Of a DNA stretch of 64,000 bases, positions 42,217 through 51,102 are shown piece by piece; positions within the stretch are counted from its first letter, which is position 1; every line of letters begins with the position of its first letter. This DNA is from Furfurilactobacillus entadae (lineage in GTDB: Bacteria; Bacillota; Bacilli; Lactobacillales; Lactobacillaceae): positions 62,001-126,000 of the forward strand of contig NZ_BQXN01000004.1 in the NCBI RefSeq assembly GCF_045862745.1, in the 5' to 3' direction. Below the pieces are notes generated by a model. It was not told the origin of the DNA, did no database searches, and saw only the letters and a program-made list of their open reading frames with translations. Both the position numbers and the translations under genes were made by a program.

Positions 42217-43441
42217 CTGATTGACGAAGATCGTGCGTATTAAACGTGAAGAGCGCAAGGTTTAAGGCGACAATCACCCCTGTCGAGAGGAAAACGGCAC
42301 CGTAACCCCAGGTTCCAGAAACTGCGGAACCAATCAGCGGGCCGATGATACTCCCCATGGCCATGAAACTTTGGTTCCATGAGAAGACCCGGCCAGTCGT
42401 CGACATGGGCGAATTTTTGGCCAGCAGGGTTTGGACGGCGGGCATCATTGTGGCATCAGAGATCCCAATGAGAAAGCGGAAGAACCCGAGTTCCCAGACG
42501 TTTTTAACAAACGCCATGGGGATGAACACACAGATGGCAAAAATAAAGCCGATGGTGAGGATCCGTTCCGTCCCAATGCGGTCACCGAGGACGCCGAGCC
42601 GTGGGGCCGCAATGATGGTGGCAATTCCCGGAATCGCGGCAATAATCCCGGCAATGAGTGAGACGGACCCGTGACCGTGAAGAAGCTGCCGGACGTATAA
42701 ACTAAGGATCGGACTGATGGATTGGTTGGCAACCTGAATGATGGTCGTCGTGATGAGCATGGCAAAAATGAGCCGCGGGTGGGCAAATGATTTTATGACC
42801 TCTTTGGTTGACTTCAACGCGGTCTTTTCAACCGGAGTAAAGTGTTCGTGAACAAAGAACCAGCTGAGGAAGAACACGATGAGCAACAGGCCGCCGGTGA
42901 TAAAGAACGTAAAGCGATAGCCAAAACTGGCAGCTAAAGCACCACCCAGAAGCGGGCCTAACAGGTTCCCAGCGGTAAAACCGGTAACCAGGGTCCCTAG
43001 AGCCTGGCCGGAGTGTTCCTTGGGCGATTCAGTGGCGACCAGCGCATTAGCGTTAGAAATATAACCGGAGAAGACCCCTTGAATCAGCCGAAGGGCAATT
43101 AATTCCCAGACGTTGGTTACGAGTCCCATGGCACCGAGAACAATGGCCATCCCGAGAGAGGCACGAAGAATCATTAACTTGCGCCCCTTACGGTCAGCTA
43201 ACCGCCCCCACAGTGGGGAGGCGATGGCGGTCACAAAGTAGGTCGCAGAAAAGGTGATCCCGGAATAAAAATTAAGCTGCGCGGTGGAAAAATGGCCAAG
43301 GGTGTCGATGTAAAGTGACATGAAGGGCATAATTTCACTGAAGCCCATCCCGGCCATAAAGGTGCCAAACCAGAGGACAAAAATGTTTTGTTCCCAGGGG
43401 AGCCGTTTCCGAAATAATTGATGTTTAAGTTTTTTGAGCAA
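42209..43441 (-). CDS. MFS multidrug efflux transporter
   Basis: This protein of about 410 residues has 12 predicted membrane helices and resembles the drug:H+ antiporter-1 group (PmrA/NorA/MdtG-like). The loop motif GRLADRKGRK between helices 2 and 3 is a clear MFS signature, and the N-terminal half contains GYISNANALVA. TTG 43441 is chosen because AAAGGAGG lies 7 bases upstream; the frame extends 36 codons further without a suitable start. Substrates are not predictable. A giant hairpin with a T-run on this strand lies upstream, separating it from the phosphatase gene. Confidence 0.9.
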   Translation of the reverse strand: MLKKLKHQLFRKRLPWEQNIFVLWFGTFMAGMGFSEIMPFMSLYIDTLGHFSTAQLNFYSGITFSATYFVTAIASPLWGRLADRKGRKLMILRASLGMAIVLGAMGLVTNVWELIALRLIQGVFSGYISNANALVATESPKEHSGQALGTLVTGFTAGNLLGPLLGGALAASFGYRFTFFITGGLLLIVFFLSWFFVHEHFTPVEKTALKSTKEVIKSFAHPRLIFAMLITTTIIQVANQSISPILSLYVRQLLHGHGSVSLIAGIIAAIPGIATIIAAPRLGVLGDRIGTERILTIGFIFAICVFIPMAFVKNVWELGFFRFLIGISDATMMPAVQTLLAKNSPMSTTGRVFSWNQSFMAMGSIIGPLIGSAVSGTWGYGAVFLSTGVIVALNLALFTFNTHDLRQSAN

Positions 43442-43523
43442 TGGGGGTCCTCCTTTTACTTTGATGAGTGGCATTATTTTTTCAGATAAACAATAAACTA
43501 TTCTACACCATTTCAAAAAAAGA

Positions 43524-43631
43524 GCGGAAACGAACACGGTTAGGCCCACTTCTCTAAGGAATCCCCTGCATGGACGTTTTGGGTCCAGGCAGGGGATTCC
43601 TTAGAGAAAAAGGGCCTGTGTTCGTTTCCGC
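43524..43631 (-). terminator. Giant bipartite hairpin, terminator-like on the minus strand
   Basis: Inner arms TCTCTAAGGAATCCCCTGC (43551-43569) and GCAGGGGATTCCTTAGAGA (43588-43606) are complementary; outer arms GCGGAAACGAACAC (43524-43537) and GTGTTCGTTTCCGC (43618-43631) also pair perfectly. On the minus strand the element is followed by CTCTTTTTTT, so it can end transcripts of the phosphatase gene. It has the same plan as the element at 1901-2015, including GTTA-GGCCC and TGGACG-TTTT at matching places. Confidence 0.85.
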
Positions 43632-43653
43632 GTTTTCAATCCTTCGTGGACGG

Positions 43654-44121
43654 TTACTGATTAGCCGCGCTGATTTTAGTCAACCAGGCGGGCAACACTT
43701 CGTTTAGCTGCCGGTAGGTCAGTTCGAAATTATGGGAGTACCACGGGTCAGGAATTTCCTGGTCAGACCGATCTGGCAGAATTTCGTAGGCCATGTGGAG
43801 TTTAGCCTGGGCGTTTGCCGGGGCCATGTGCTTTAGATTAGCCAGGTTGGAGCGATCCATGGTGATGATCCAGTCAGCCCACGCAAAGTCTTGTGGTGTA
43901 ATGGGTCGGGATCGGTGGGACTCGGCGTTTAAACCGTGCTCGGCCAAGGTGTGACGGGCGCCAGGGTGAGCCTGATTGCTCTCCTCCCAGTTGCTGGTGG
44001 CGACGGAATCAACGTGAATTTGGTGACTTAATCCGGCTTCGTCAACCATGTGCGTAAAGATGACCTCGGCCATTGGTGAGCGACAAATGTTGCCAAGGCA
44101 AACGAATAGAACATTTTGCAT
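43654..44121 (-). CDS. Low-molecular-weight protein-tyrosine/arginine phosphatase
   Basis: This 155-residue enzyme has the P-loop VCLGNICRSP (nucleophile Cys8, Arg14) and the general acid Asp125 in DPWYS, a complete LMW-PTP active site. The closest well-known relatives are YwlE (an arginine phosphatase in Bacillus) and YfkJ; the sequence alone does not decide between tyrosine and arginine substrates. It is a single minus-strand gene divergent from murF, with AGGAGGAC-like SD upstream (GGAGGACCC on the complement). Confidence 0.92.
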   Translation of the reverse strand: MQNVLFVCLGNICRSPMAEVIFTHMVDEAGLSHQIHVDSVATSNWEESNQAHPGARHTLAEHGLNAESHRSRPITPQDFAWADWIITMDRSNLANLKHMAPANAQAKLHMAYEILPDRSDQEIPDPWYSHNFELTYRQLNEVLPAWLTKISAANQ

Positions 44122-44228
44122 AAGGGTCCTCCGTATGTTGAATCAAAGTAGTGCTTCTATTTTGCCGTGTGTTGCGGTGAAGCGCAAGGGTGACGGCTTG
44201 AAAAATGGGCCGTGGTCTAGGTTGTGAT

Positions 44229-44258
44229 TTGCTTGCCGTTTAGTGAGCATGGTATAAT
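44229..44258 (+). promoter_or_regulatory. Promoter of murF
   Basis: TTGCTT (44229-44234), an 18-base spacer ending in an extended TGG, and TATAAT (44253-44258). The leader of about 100 bases contains an ACTGGT/ACCAGT hairpin (44281-44306). Confidence 0.7.
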
Positions 44259-44364
44259 TTACTCCGATTGTGATTAAATAACTGGTTAACGGAAACGGTG
44301 ACCAGTAGGAATGAAATGATCACCAAACGGTAGAATGTGCAACCATGCACTGTGAGGATAACAA

Positions 44365-45750
44365 ATGAAAATGCAATTGGCAGAAATCGCGAAGGCGGTA
44401 GATGCACAAAATGAACTTGGCGATTGGGCGGATGTAACGGTAACTTCCGTCAATTTTGATAGTCGTCAATTAACGCCTGGTGGTTTATTTGTGCCACTCG
44501 TTGCGGACCATGATGGTCATGACTATATTGAGAGCGCAAAAGATCACGGCGCAGTTGCTAGCCTGTGGGCAAGCGACCACGAAGCGTCAATGCCAACCGC
44601 TTTTCCGGTACTGGTTGTTGACGATCCGTTGGCGGCCATGCAGGCGCTGGCTCAGCACTGGTTAAAAAAGATCAATCCGCAAGTGGTTGCGATCACTGGA
44701 AGTAACGGGAAGACCACGACAAAAGACATGACCGCCAGCATTTTAGGAACGGAGTTTAACGTTGTCAAGACCTATGCTAACTACAATAACGAGGTTGGTG
44801 TGCCATTCACGGTTTTGTCGATGGATGCTAACACTGAAGTGCTGGTCGTTGAAATGGGCATGGATCGGTTCGGTCAGTTGGACGAATTAAGCCGGTTAGT
44901 TCAACCAGATGTGGCGGTCATCACAATGATTGGTGAAGCGCACATCGAGTTTTTCGGAACCCGGGATAAAATTGCGGATGCAAAGCTAGAAATCACCCAT
45001 GGATTGAAGGAAGACGGCCGGTTTGTTTTTGATGGGGATGAACCCTTACTTCAAGAACGGGCTGAAACGGTTGCAAATGATGGCCTAACGTTTGGTCAGC
45101 GAAGTGCGAATACGCTATACCCAACGGCAATCAAACAAGATAACGCCACTCATGAAACAACATTTACGGTGAACGCTTGGCCGGATGAAACGTTTAGTAT
45201 GCCGTTACTGGGCGAGTATAACGTGAACAACGCGCTGGCAGCCTTGACGGTTGGAAACCTGTTTCATATTCGACCTGCTAACCTCGTCAAGGGGTTGGCA
45301 AACGTTGAACTAACGGCTAACCGCACCCAGTGGTTAACGGGAGCGGTTGGAGAAGCCATCCTGAGTGACATTTATAATGCCAACCCAACGGCAATGAAAG
45401 ACGTTTTGGTGATGTTTGCAAAGACACCAGCGATCGGCCGCCACATTGCGGTACTGGGTGACATGCTGGAGCTTGGCGTGAATGCGGATGCACTTCATGC
45501 TTCTGTTTCAGAAGCACTAGACCCTGAGACGGTTGAGGAATTGTACCTGGTTGGGCCGCACATGAAGGCATTAGCTGAAGCAGTGGCTGATCGTTACGAT
45601 GCCACAGCCGTCCACTATTACACTGATGATGCGAAGGACCAGCTGATTGCTGATTTGTTGGCGGACGTCACCAGTACGGATGAAGTGTTATTAAAGGCGA
45701 GTCATGGTGAACATCTCGACGTCGTCTTGGAAGCTTTGCAAAAAAAGTAA
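44365..45750 (+). CDS. murF: UDP-MurNAc-tripeptide--D-Ala-D-Ala ligase
   Basis: MurF (461 residues) adds D-Ala-D-Ala to the UDP-MurNAc-tripeptide in the cytoplasm, completing the wall precursor. The ATP-binding loop TGSNGKTTTKD is at about residues 110-120, followed by NYNNEVGVP and EMGMDRFG, typical of MurF rather than MurE. The C-terminal domain contains GDMLELG. It starts at ATG 44365 behind GAGGATAAC. The murF-cshA order is conserved in lactobacilli. Terminator at 45781. Confidence 0.97.
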   Translation: MKMQLAEIAKAVDAQNELGDWADVTVTSVNFDSRQLTPGGLFVPLVADHDGHDYIESAKDHGAVASLWASDHEASMPTAFPVLVVDDPLAAMQALAQHWLKKINPQVVAITGSNGKTTTKDMTASILGTEFNVVKTYANYNNEVGVPFTVLSMDANTEVLVVEMGMDRFGQLDELSRLVQPDVAVITMIGEAHIEFFGTRDKIADAKLEITHGLKEDGRFVFDGDEPLLQERAETVANDGLTFGQRSANTLYPTAIKQDNATHETTFTVNAWPDETFSMPLLGEYNVNNALAALTVGNLFHIRPANLVKGLANVELTANRTQWLTGAVGEAILSDIYNANPTAMKDVLVMFAKTPAIGRHIAVLGDMLELGVNADALHASVSEALDPETVEELYLVGPHMKALAEAVADRYDATAVHYYTDDAKDQLIADLLADVTSTDEVLLKASHGEHLDVVLEALQKK

Positions 45751-45780
45751 CCGATTTCGTAAATAATTGAAAATAAAGTC

Positions 45781-45823
45781 CGGCACCATTAGCTCACCGA
45801 CAGGGAGCTGATGGTGCCGTTTT
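45781..45823 (+). terminator. Terminator after murF
   Basis: CGGCACCATTAGCTC (45781-45795) pairs with GAGCT-ATGGTGCCG (45805-45819), followed by TTTT. Confidence 0.88.
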
Positions 45824-45849
45824 GATTCATGGTTGCCAGTCAAACTTAG

Positions 45850-45878
45850 TTGCCAAACAACGCGTGACGCGTTAAACT
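45850..45878 (+). promoter_or_regulatory. Promoter of cshA with palindromic operator
   Basis: TTGCCA (45850-45855), a 17-base spacer, TAAACT (45873-45878). The spacer is almost wholly the perfect 7-1-7 palindrome AACGCGT G ACGCGTT (45859-45873). A protein bound there would block the promoter. The 5' leader is about 140 bases, long enough for cold-responsive structure. Confidence 0.6.
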
Positions 45879-46021
45879 GGTACAGTTGCGTTTTTAGACG
45901 CATCCACGATAATAACTCACTAAACAATGAAGAAAGACAAATCGAAACGGCCGTCCTCACGCGTTCGCAGACGGATTTTTGTGAGTGTTGATGAAACCTT
46001 TCGATTGTAGGAGGAACTAAT

Positions 46022-47599
46022 TTGAAGTTTGCAGAACTAGGTCTGAAAAAGGACCTGTTGAAAGCCATTGACGAAAGTGGTTTTGAAGAAGCAACGCCCA
46101 TTCAAGAACAGACGATTCCGCTGGTAATGGACGGTAAGGATGTTATCGGTCAGGCCCAAACCGGGACTGGTAAGACAGCAGCCTTTGGTTTACCGATCTT
46201 GGATAAGATCGACGTGAACAACCCGAACGTTCAAGCACTGATCGTTTCACCAACCCGTGAACTTGCCATCCAAACGCAAGAAGAATTATACCGGTTAGGT
46301 AAATACGAACGGGCTCGTGTTCAGGTTGTTTATGGTGGGGCCGACATTCGTCGCCAAATCAACAGCTTGAAGAACCATCCACAAATCGTGGTTGGGACAC
46401 CAGGGCGGTTGCTTGACCACATCAACCGGAAGACAGTTCGGTTGGACCACGTGGAAACACTGGTTTTGGATGAAGCTGACGAAATGCTCGACATGGGCTT
46501 CCTTGATGACATCGAAAGCATCATCAAGCAAGTTCCTGAAACGCGGCAAACGCTGTTATTCTCTGCAACAATGCCTGATAAGATCAAACGGATTGGTGTT
46601 CAATTTATGCACCAACCCGAAGAAGTTCGGATCAAGGCCAAGGAATTGACAACAGACCTTGTTGATCAGTTCTACGTTAAGTCAAAGGAATTTGAAAAGT
46701 TTGATTTGATGACACGTTTGTTTGACGTTCAAGCGCCTGATCTGACCATTGTGTTTGGTCGGACAAAGCGGCGGGTCGACGAACTGTCGAAGGGACTAGA
46801 AGCCCGTGGCTACAACGCTGCTGGGATTCATGGTGACCTGACACAACAACGGCGGTCACAAATTCTGAAGCAGTTCCGGGATGGTAAATTAGACATCTTG
46901 GTTGCAACGGATGTGGCAGCCCGTGGTTTAGACATTTCTGGTGTCACCCACGTGTACAACTACGACATTCCTCAGGATCCTGAAAGCTATGTTCACCGGA
47001 TCGGCCGGACCGGCCGTGCCGGACATCATGGCACAAGTTTGACGTTCGTAACGCCAAACGAAATGGACTACCTGCGTGAAATTGAAAAGTTGACCAAGGT
47101 GCGGATGTTACCATTGAAGCCACCTTCGGCTGCTGAAGCCTTTGCCGGTCAATTGGCTGCTGCAGAAACGAAGGTTGCTGAACTGGTTGACCAGACAGAC
47201 ACCACGAAGTTCGAAAAAGAAGCCAGTGAATTGTTAGATCACTACGATGCGCAAGAACTTGTTGCTGCATTATTAAGTAACCTGACGCCTGGTGACGAAC
47301 ATGCTGTGCCTGTTCACATTACACCAGAACGCCCATTACCTCGTCGTCATGGCGGTGGTAACGGCGGTCATGGTCGCTCAGGTCATGGTGGTGGTTACCG
47401 TGGTAACAACCGTAATGGTCGGAGTAACGGTGGCAGTCGCGGCGGTTACCGTGGCGGAAGTAGCCGTGGTGACAGCAGTCGGGGACATGGGGATCACAAA
47501 CCAAGTTCACGCGGCGGCAACGGCAGTCGGAGTAACGGCAGCCGCAACGGTGGTAATGGCGGTAGCAGCAAGCGAAGCTACTCAATCAACCATAAGTAA
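46022..47599 (+). CDS. cshA: DEAD-box RNA helicase CshA
   Basis: This 525-residue DEAD-box helicase unwinds RNA and takes part in mRNA decay and ribosome assembly, important in the cold. The motifs are all present: Q-motif ATPIQEQ, motif I AQTGTGKT at about 45-52, PTRELA, DEAD at about 150-153, SAT, and HRIGRTGRAG near residue 325. The C-terminus from about residue 440 is a Gly/Arg/Ser/Asn-rich RGG-like tail for RNA binding. TTG 46022 follows AGGAGGAAC. Terminator follows. Confidence 0.97.
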   Translation: MKFAELGLKKDLLKAIDESGFEEATPIQEQTIPLVMDGKDVIGQAQTGTGKTAAFGLPILDKIDVNNPNVQALIVSPTRELAIQTQEELYRLGKYERARVQVVYGGADIRRQINSLKNHPQIVVGTPGRLLDHINRKTVRLDHVETLVLDEADEMLDMGFLDDIESIIKQVPETRQTLLFSATMPDKIKRIGVQFMHQPEEVRIKAKELTTDLVDQFYVKSKEFEKFDLMTRLFDVQAPDLTIVFGRTKRRVDELSKGLEARGYNAAGIHGDLTQQRRSQILKQFRDGKLDILVATDVAARGLDISGVTHVYNYDIPQDPESYVHRIGRTGRAGHHGTSLTFVTPNEMDYLREIEKLTKVRMLPLKPPSAAEAFAGQLAAAETKVAELVDQTDTTKFEKEASELLDHYDAQELVAALLSNLTPGDEHAVPVHITPERPLPRRHGGGNGGHGRSGHGGGYRGNNRNGRSNGGSRGGYRGGSSRGDSSRGHGDHKPSSRGGNGSRSNGSRNGGNGGSSKRSYSINHK

Positions 47600-47637
47600 A
47601 CAAATTAACGCACGTTTAAACGCGTTTAACTGATAAG

Positions 47638-47684
47638 AACCCGTGATTGATGGACACTAACTGTCTGTGGATCACGGGTTTTTT
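47638..47684 (+). terminator. Terminator after cshA
   Basis: AACCCGTGAT (47638-47647) pairs with ATCACGGGTT (47671-47680), followed by TTTTTT. Confidence 0.9.
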
Positions 47685-47779
47685 ATTGTTTCTGATGTAA
47701 AATGGCGCGTTGAGGTTGATCCATGACCGGTGGGTTTACAGGTTAACTGCGGTTGGTTTCGCACGAGCAACCGGGAAAT

Positions 47780-47788
47780 TATGCTATA
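47780..47788 (+). promoter_or_regulatory. Extended -10 promoter of the acpS-alr-mazEF unit
   Basis: TGC directly before a perfect TATAAT (ATGCTATAATTT) gives an extended -10; no good -35 is seen at 17 bases. It lies about 65 bases before the acpS start. Confidence 0.6.
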
Positions 47789-47854
47789 ATTTCGGTTAGA
47801 CAATCAAGGCGGCAGGCGGGATTAACGCCTTGTGACGCGAAGCAGGAGGTAGCC

Positions 47855-48217
47855 ATGATTAGTGGTGTAGGAATTGATTTGACAGAAATCAGCCGGGTGG
47901 CGGCGCTTGCAAAGCAGCATGACTCGTTTATTAAAAAAGTGCTAACGCCAGCTGAACGTGAGGTGTTGGCAACGTTTAGTGGGACTCGGTTTGATGAGTT
48001 CTTGGCTGGTCGGTTTTCCGTTAAGGAAGCGTACAGTAAGGCCTTTGGCACGGGAATTGGGAAAAACGTTGGGTTTCAAGACATTGAGGTTTTAGATAAC
48101 GCGGTTGGTCAACCACACGTGGTACGCCATCCGTTTGCTGGGCAAGCGCACGTGTCCATTTCGCACACGGGCAGTTTGGTCATGACAGAAGTTATTTTAG
48201 AAACAACTGCGGAATGA
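47855..48217 (+). CDS. acpS: Holo-[acyl-carrier-protein] synthase
   Basis: AcpS (120 residues) attaches 4'-phosphopantetheine from CoA to acyl carrier protein. The N-terminal VGIDLTEI carries the Mg-binding Asp, and RFSVKEAYSKAFGTGIG holds the second conserved Glu/Lys set. ATG 47855 is chosen because AGGAGGT lies just upstream; the longer frame contains no SD. It lies 16 bases before alr, as in many Firmicutes, and the two are co-transcribed. Confidence 0.95.
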   Translation: MISGVGIDLTEISRVAALAKQHDSFIKKVLTPAEREVLATFSGTRFDEFLAGRFSVKEAYSKAFGTGIGKNVGFQDIEVLDNAVGQPHVVRHPFAGQAHVSISHTGSLVMTEVILETTAE

Positions 48218-48233
48218 GTAGAGGGGAAAGTAC

Positions 48234-49361
48234 ATGGCAGAATTAGCACAAATCATTGGAACCCACCGGCCGACGGTGGCTCACATTGACCGGACGGCCA
48301 TCACGGCTAATATTGGTGAAGAACTTAAACGAACAAAGCCAGGCACGGAGATGTTTGCTGTGATTAAGGCAAATGGGTATGGTCACGGACTGTTAGAAAT
48401 GGCGAAGACCTGTTTAGCAGCTGGTGCAACGGGCTTGTGTGTGGCCATTTTAGATGAAGCACTGGCATTGCGTGAAGCTGGCTTTACGGTGCCGGTGTTG
48501 GTTCTCGGGATTACTGAAACAAAGTGGGCACGCTTGGCCGCAGACCACGATGTGTCACTAACCGTGGGCAGTACAGCGTGGTTGACGGCGGCACTGCCTG
48601 AATTAACGGCCACCAAGGCGTTAAAAGTTCACCTTGGTTTAGACACTGGGATGGGGCGGATCGGATTCCAGTACCCGAACGAACTAGCGACGGCAGTGGC
48701 ATACCTGAATGAGCACCAAGCAACGTTTATTTTTGAGGGGATCTTTACCCACTTTGCGACGGCTGACGAAATCGACCCAACCTACTTTAACCAGCAGTGT
48801 GAACGGTGGCAGGCCTTTATGGATGTGCTACCAGAACGGCCCCGCTACGTGCACGTTTCTAACACAGCTACGTCATTATGGCATGATGCCTGTAACGGAA
48901 ATATGATCCGGTTTGGGGTGGGCATCTACGGGTTGAATCCTTCAGGGGGGACGATCGAGTCACCGTACCCGCTGCGGCCAGCCATGCGGTTAACAACCCA
49001 GTTAGCATTCGTTAAGTACCTCAAGGCCGGACGGTCCGTTAGTTATGGCGCGACCTACATGGCCAGTCAGGACGAATGGGTCGGGACCCTGCCCGTTGGC
49101 TATGCGGATGGGTATCCACGCCGGATGCAAGGGTTTCATGTGCTGATTGATGGTCGTGAATGTGAAATTATTGGGCGGGTGTGCATGGATCAGATGATGG
49201 TCCGGTTACCGCATGAATTTCCCGTTGATACGCTTGTGACCCTGATTGGTGAAGACGGTGAGCGCACGATTACCATGCAGGACGTGGCGGCTTACGCAGA
49301 AACGATTCATTATGAAATTGCGACAAATTTGGGGATGCGGGTGCCCCGTGTGTATGACTGA
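48234..49361 (+). CDS. alr: Alanine racemase
   Basis: Alr (375 residues) interconverts L- and D-alanine, giving D-Ala for the MurF substrate and for teichoic acid esters. Lys45 in VIKANGYGHG holds PLP, and SYGATY near residue 270 carries the catalytic Tyr. GYADGYPR is also conserved. Length is standard. ATG 48234 follows AGAGGGGAA. The acpS-alr-mazEF order is common in Bacillus and lactobacilli. Confidence 0.97.
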   Translation: MAELAQIIGTHRPTVAHIDRTAITANIGEELKRTKPGTEMFAVIKANGYGHGLLEMAKTCLAAGATGLCVAILDEALALREAGFTVPVLVLGITETKWARLAADHDVSLTVGSTAWLTAALPELTATKALKVHLGLDTGMGRIGFQYPNELATAVAYLNEHQATFIFEGIFTHFATADEIDPTYFNQQCERWQAFMDVLPERPRYVHVSNTATSLWHDACNGNMIRFGVGIYGLNPSGGTIESPYPLRPAMRLTTQLAFVKYLKAGRSVSYGATYMASQDEWVGTLPVGYADGYPRRMQGFHVLIDGRECEIIGRVCMDQMMVRLPHEFPVDTLVTLIGEDGERTITMQDVAAYAETIHYEIATNLGMRVPRVYD

Positions 49362-49480
49362 CCGCTTGGAAGGCGACTTTGTTACAAAATGATGGGGAGC
49401 CAGATTTTCGCAGAAAAACATGCTAAACTATTAAAGAAAATGAGTGACAACTAATTTGTGATGATGCGAGGGCGGTTGGA

Positions 49481-49735
49481 ATGACAAATGACGCGCAGCA
49501 GGTTCCAGTAACACTGAGTGATGAGACAATGACGGAACTGACAGCATATTGTGAATTCTTTGGACTGGAACGAAATCAGTTGATTGAAAAAGTTCTGACG
49601 CATTTTTTTGTGGATCAAAAAGCCACGGATTTCTCGCTGTTGATGAAGGGGTACACGGACATGAGTCAGCTTAACGAAGAAATTGCTGATGAGTTCTGTG
49701 CAACGGAAGCAGAAGCCGCAACGCTTGACCGTTAG
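49481..49735 (+). CDS. MazE/NdoAI-like antitoxin
   Basis: This 84-residue acidic protein occupies the antitoxin position before mazF. Its N-terminus (VTLSDETMTELTAYCEFFGLERNQLIEKVL) suits a ribbon-helix-helix DNA-binding domain like NdoAI, and the acidic C-terminus would bind and neutralise MazF. ATG 49481 is preceded by GAGGGCGG. Identification rests mainly on position and layout because MazE sequences diverge fast. The pair usually autoregulates. Confidence 0.8.
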   Translation: MTNDAQQVPVTLSDETMTELTAYCEFFGLERNQLIEKVLTHFFVDQKATDFSLLMKGYTDMSQLNEEIADEFCATEAEAATLDR

Positions 49736-49805
49736 TTAATAACGGCTATCATGGAACTAGGAGCCTTGTGCTCCGAATACATACGTTAAAGAGAAGGTGT
49801 CCCAC

Positions 49806-50177
49806 TTGGCAACACCAGTTGATATCAAACGGGGCGACATATTTTATGCGGATTTATCACCAGTGGTTGGATCCGAACAGGGCGGCATGCGGCCCGTTTT
49901 GATCATTCAAAATAACATTGGTAATCACTATAGTCCGACGGTAATTGTGGCCGCCATTACAGCACGAATTAGCAAACCAAAGATGCCGACGCACATCGGG
50001 ATTCCCGCGGCTGCAACGGGAATCGGTAAGGATTCTGTGATTTTGTTGGAACAGGTTCGAACCATTGATAAACAGCGGCTGCGTGACCGTGTGACCCATT
50101 TAGATGATGCCATTATGCACCGGGTGGACCGGGCGTTAGGAATCAGTGTTGGGTTAGTCGCGCGTAACGATAACTAA
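49806..50177 (+). CDS. mazF: MazF/NdoA-type endoribonuclease toxin
   Basis: This 123-residue toxin is a sequence-specific mRNA interferase. It begins KRGDIFYADLSPVVGSEQGG, with the conserved region that holds the catalytic Arg in GGMRPVLIIQNN, and continues ITARISKPKMPTH and LLEQVRTIDKQRL, all as in Bacillus NdoA. TTG 49806 is chosen because GAGAAGG lies 8 bases upstream and it gives the family's usual start; GTG 49797 would overlap the SD. It follows the antitoxin gene by 70 bases. Confidence 0.95.
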   Translation: MATPVDIKRGDIFYADLSPVVGSEQGGMRPVLIIQNNIGNHYSPTVIVAAITARISKPKMPTHIGIPAAATGIGKDSVILLEQVRTIDKQRLRDRVTHLDDAIMHRVDRALGISVGLVARNDN

Positions 50178-50183
50178 GCATCT

Positions 50184-50232
50184 AAAAAAAGCAGTCTTGA
50201 TCGACAGGAAATGTCAATCAAGACTGCTTTTT
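50184..50232. terminator. Bidirectional terminator
   Basis: AAAAAGCAGTCTTGAT (50186-50201) pairs with ATCAAGACTGCTTTTT (50217-50232), extended by GACA/TGTC inside. It lies between mazF and the convergent CBS gene. Confidence 0.92.
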
Positions 50233-50254
50233 GCGTTGCGTTCGTTAATGGTCA

Positions 50255-50893
50255 CTATTCAATGCGGAGATCTTCAACTTCAGAAACGCGGAAGTGATGG
50301 CGGTTCAGGGCTTTAATGATCTTTTCGCACCGTTCTTTATCAACATCAGCAGGGAGGGTAAAGAGGGTCCGGTGGACGAGTTCACCAGCCTGAACGTCAA
50401 GTGTCATACAGGAAGCAATTGATGTGTACTTCGTGATGATCTTAGCGATGTTGGCTAAATCGCCACGCTCACCCTGCGAAACAACGGTTAGAACATAGCT
50501 CCCCACGTTGAAGTTCCAACTTTGTGATAGCATGTCGAGCAAGCGGGTGTGGGTAAGGATCCCGTAGAAGTAGTTGTTCTCATCCAGAACGGCGATGTAG
50601 GGGAGGTCCTTGATGGAGAAGAAGATTTTAAAGAAGGCGTCGTTAATGGAAATAAACTTGGTCGCGTTCTTTAAAAGGCTTGTGACGGGTAAGTCCATGT
50701 CGCCACCACGAGACTTATGACGGTAAATGTGCATCTTGTAGATGTTTCCCCGGAAAATCTTGCCGGTTTCATCCAGAACGGGCACACAACGGAAGCCGGA
50801 TTCTTCAAGCACGGTGAGTGCTTCGGCTAATGTTGCGTCTTCCCGGACCGTTGTAATGCTGTCGTAGGGCTTCACAAGAGTTTTTAAAAGCAT
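50255..50893 (-). CDS. CBS-domain protein with C-terminal ACT-like domain (c-di-AMP-binding type)
   Basis: This 212-residue protein has two CBS motifs (about residues 1-60 and 75-135) and an ACT-like C-terminal domain from about residue 140 (YVLTVVSQGERGDLANIAKIITKY). The arrangement resembles the CbpA/CbpB-type proteins of Listeria and Streptococcus that bind cyclic di-AMP and help balance (p)ppGpp or potassium. Ligand binding is inferred from family only. ATG 50893 follows GGAGGT. Single-gene unit between terminators. Confidence 0.78.
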   Translation of the reverse strand: MLLKTLVKPYDSITTVREDATLAEALTVLEESGFRCVPVLDETGKIFRGNIYKMHIYRHKSRGGDMDLPVTSLLKNATKFISINDAFFKIFFSIKDLPYIAVLDENNYFYGILTHTRLLDMLSQSWNFNVGSYVLTVVSQGERGDLANIAKIITKYTSIASCMTLDVQAGELVHRTLFTLPADVDKERCEKIIKALNRHHFRVSEVEDLRIE

Positions 50894-51045
50894 AGCAATA
50901 CCTCCGAATATTAAAAAATGGTAAGAATATTTATCATTATCATACCACAGTTGTCGTTACGGTGGGGGATAAAATTCCGTGAACGCGGTCGTCATGGGAA
51001 CAAGCGGCGTTTAACCGCGCATAATCCTAGATGTTCGGACATTAA

Positions 51046-51087
51046 AAAACGGCGTTACACCCAATTAATTGAGTGTAACGCCGTTTT
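51046..51087. terminator. Bidirectional terminator after ldh
   Basis: AAAACGGCGTTACAC (51046-51060) pairs perfectly with GTGTAACGCCGTTTT (51073-51087). Confidence 0.92.
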
Positions 51088-51102
51088 GATTAAACAAAAT
51101 GA

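Noticed and set aside
47292..47633. Alternative frames over the end of cshA
   Set aside because: Shadows of the Gly/Arg-rich tail; Val/Met-rich low-complexity products with no SD.
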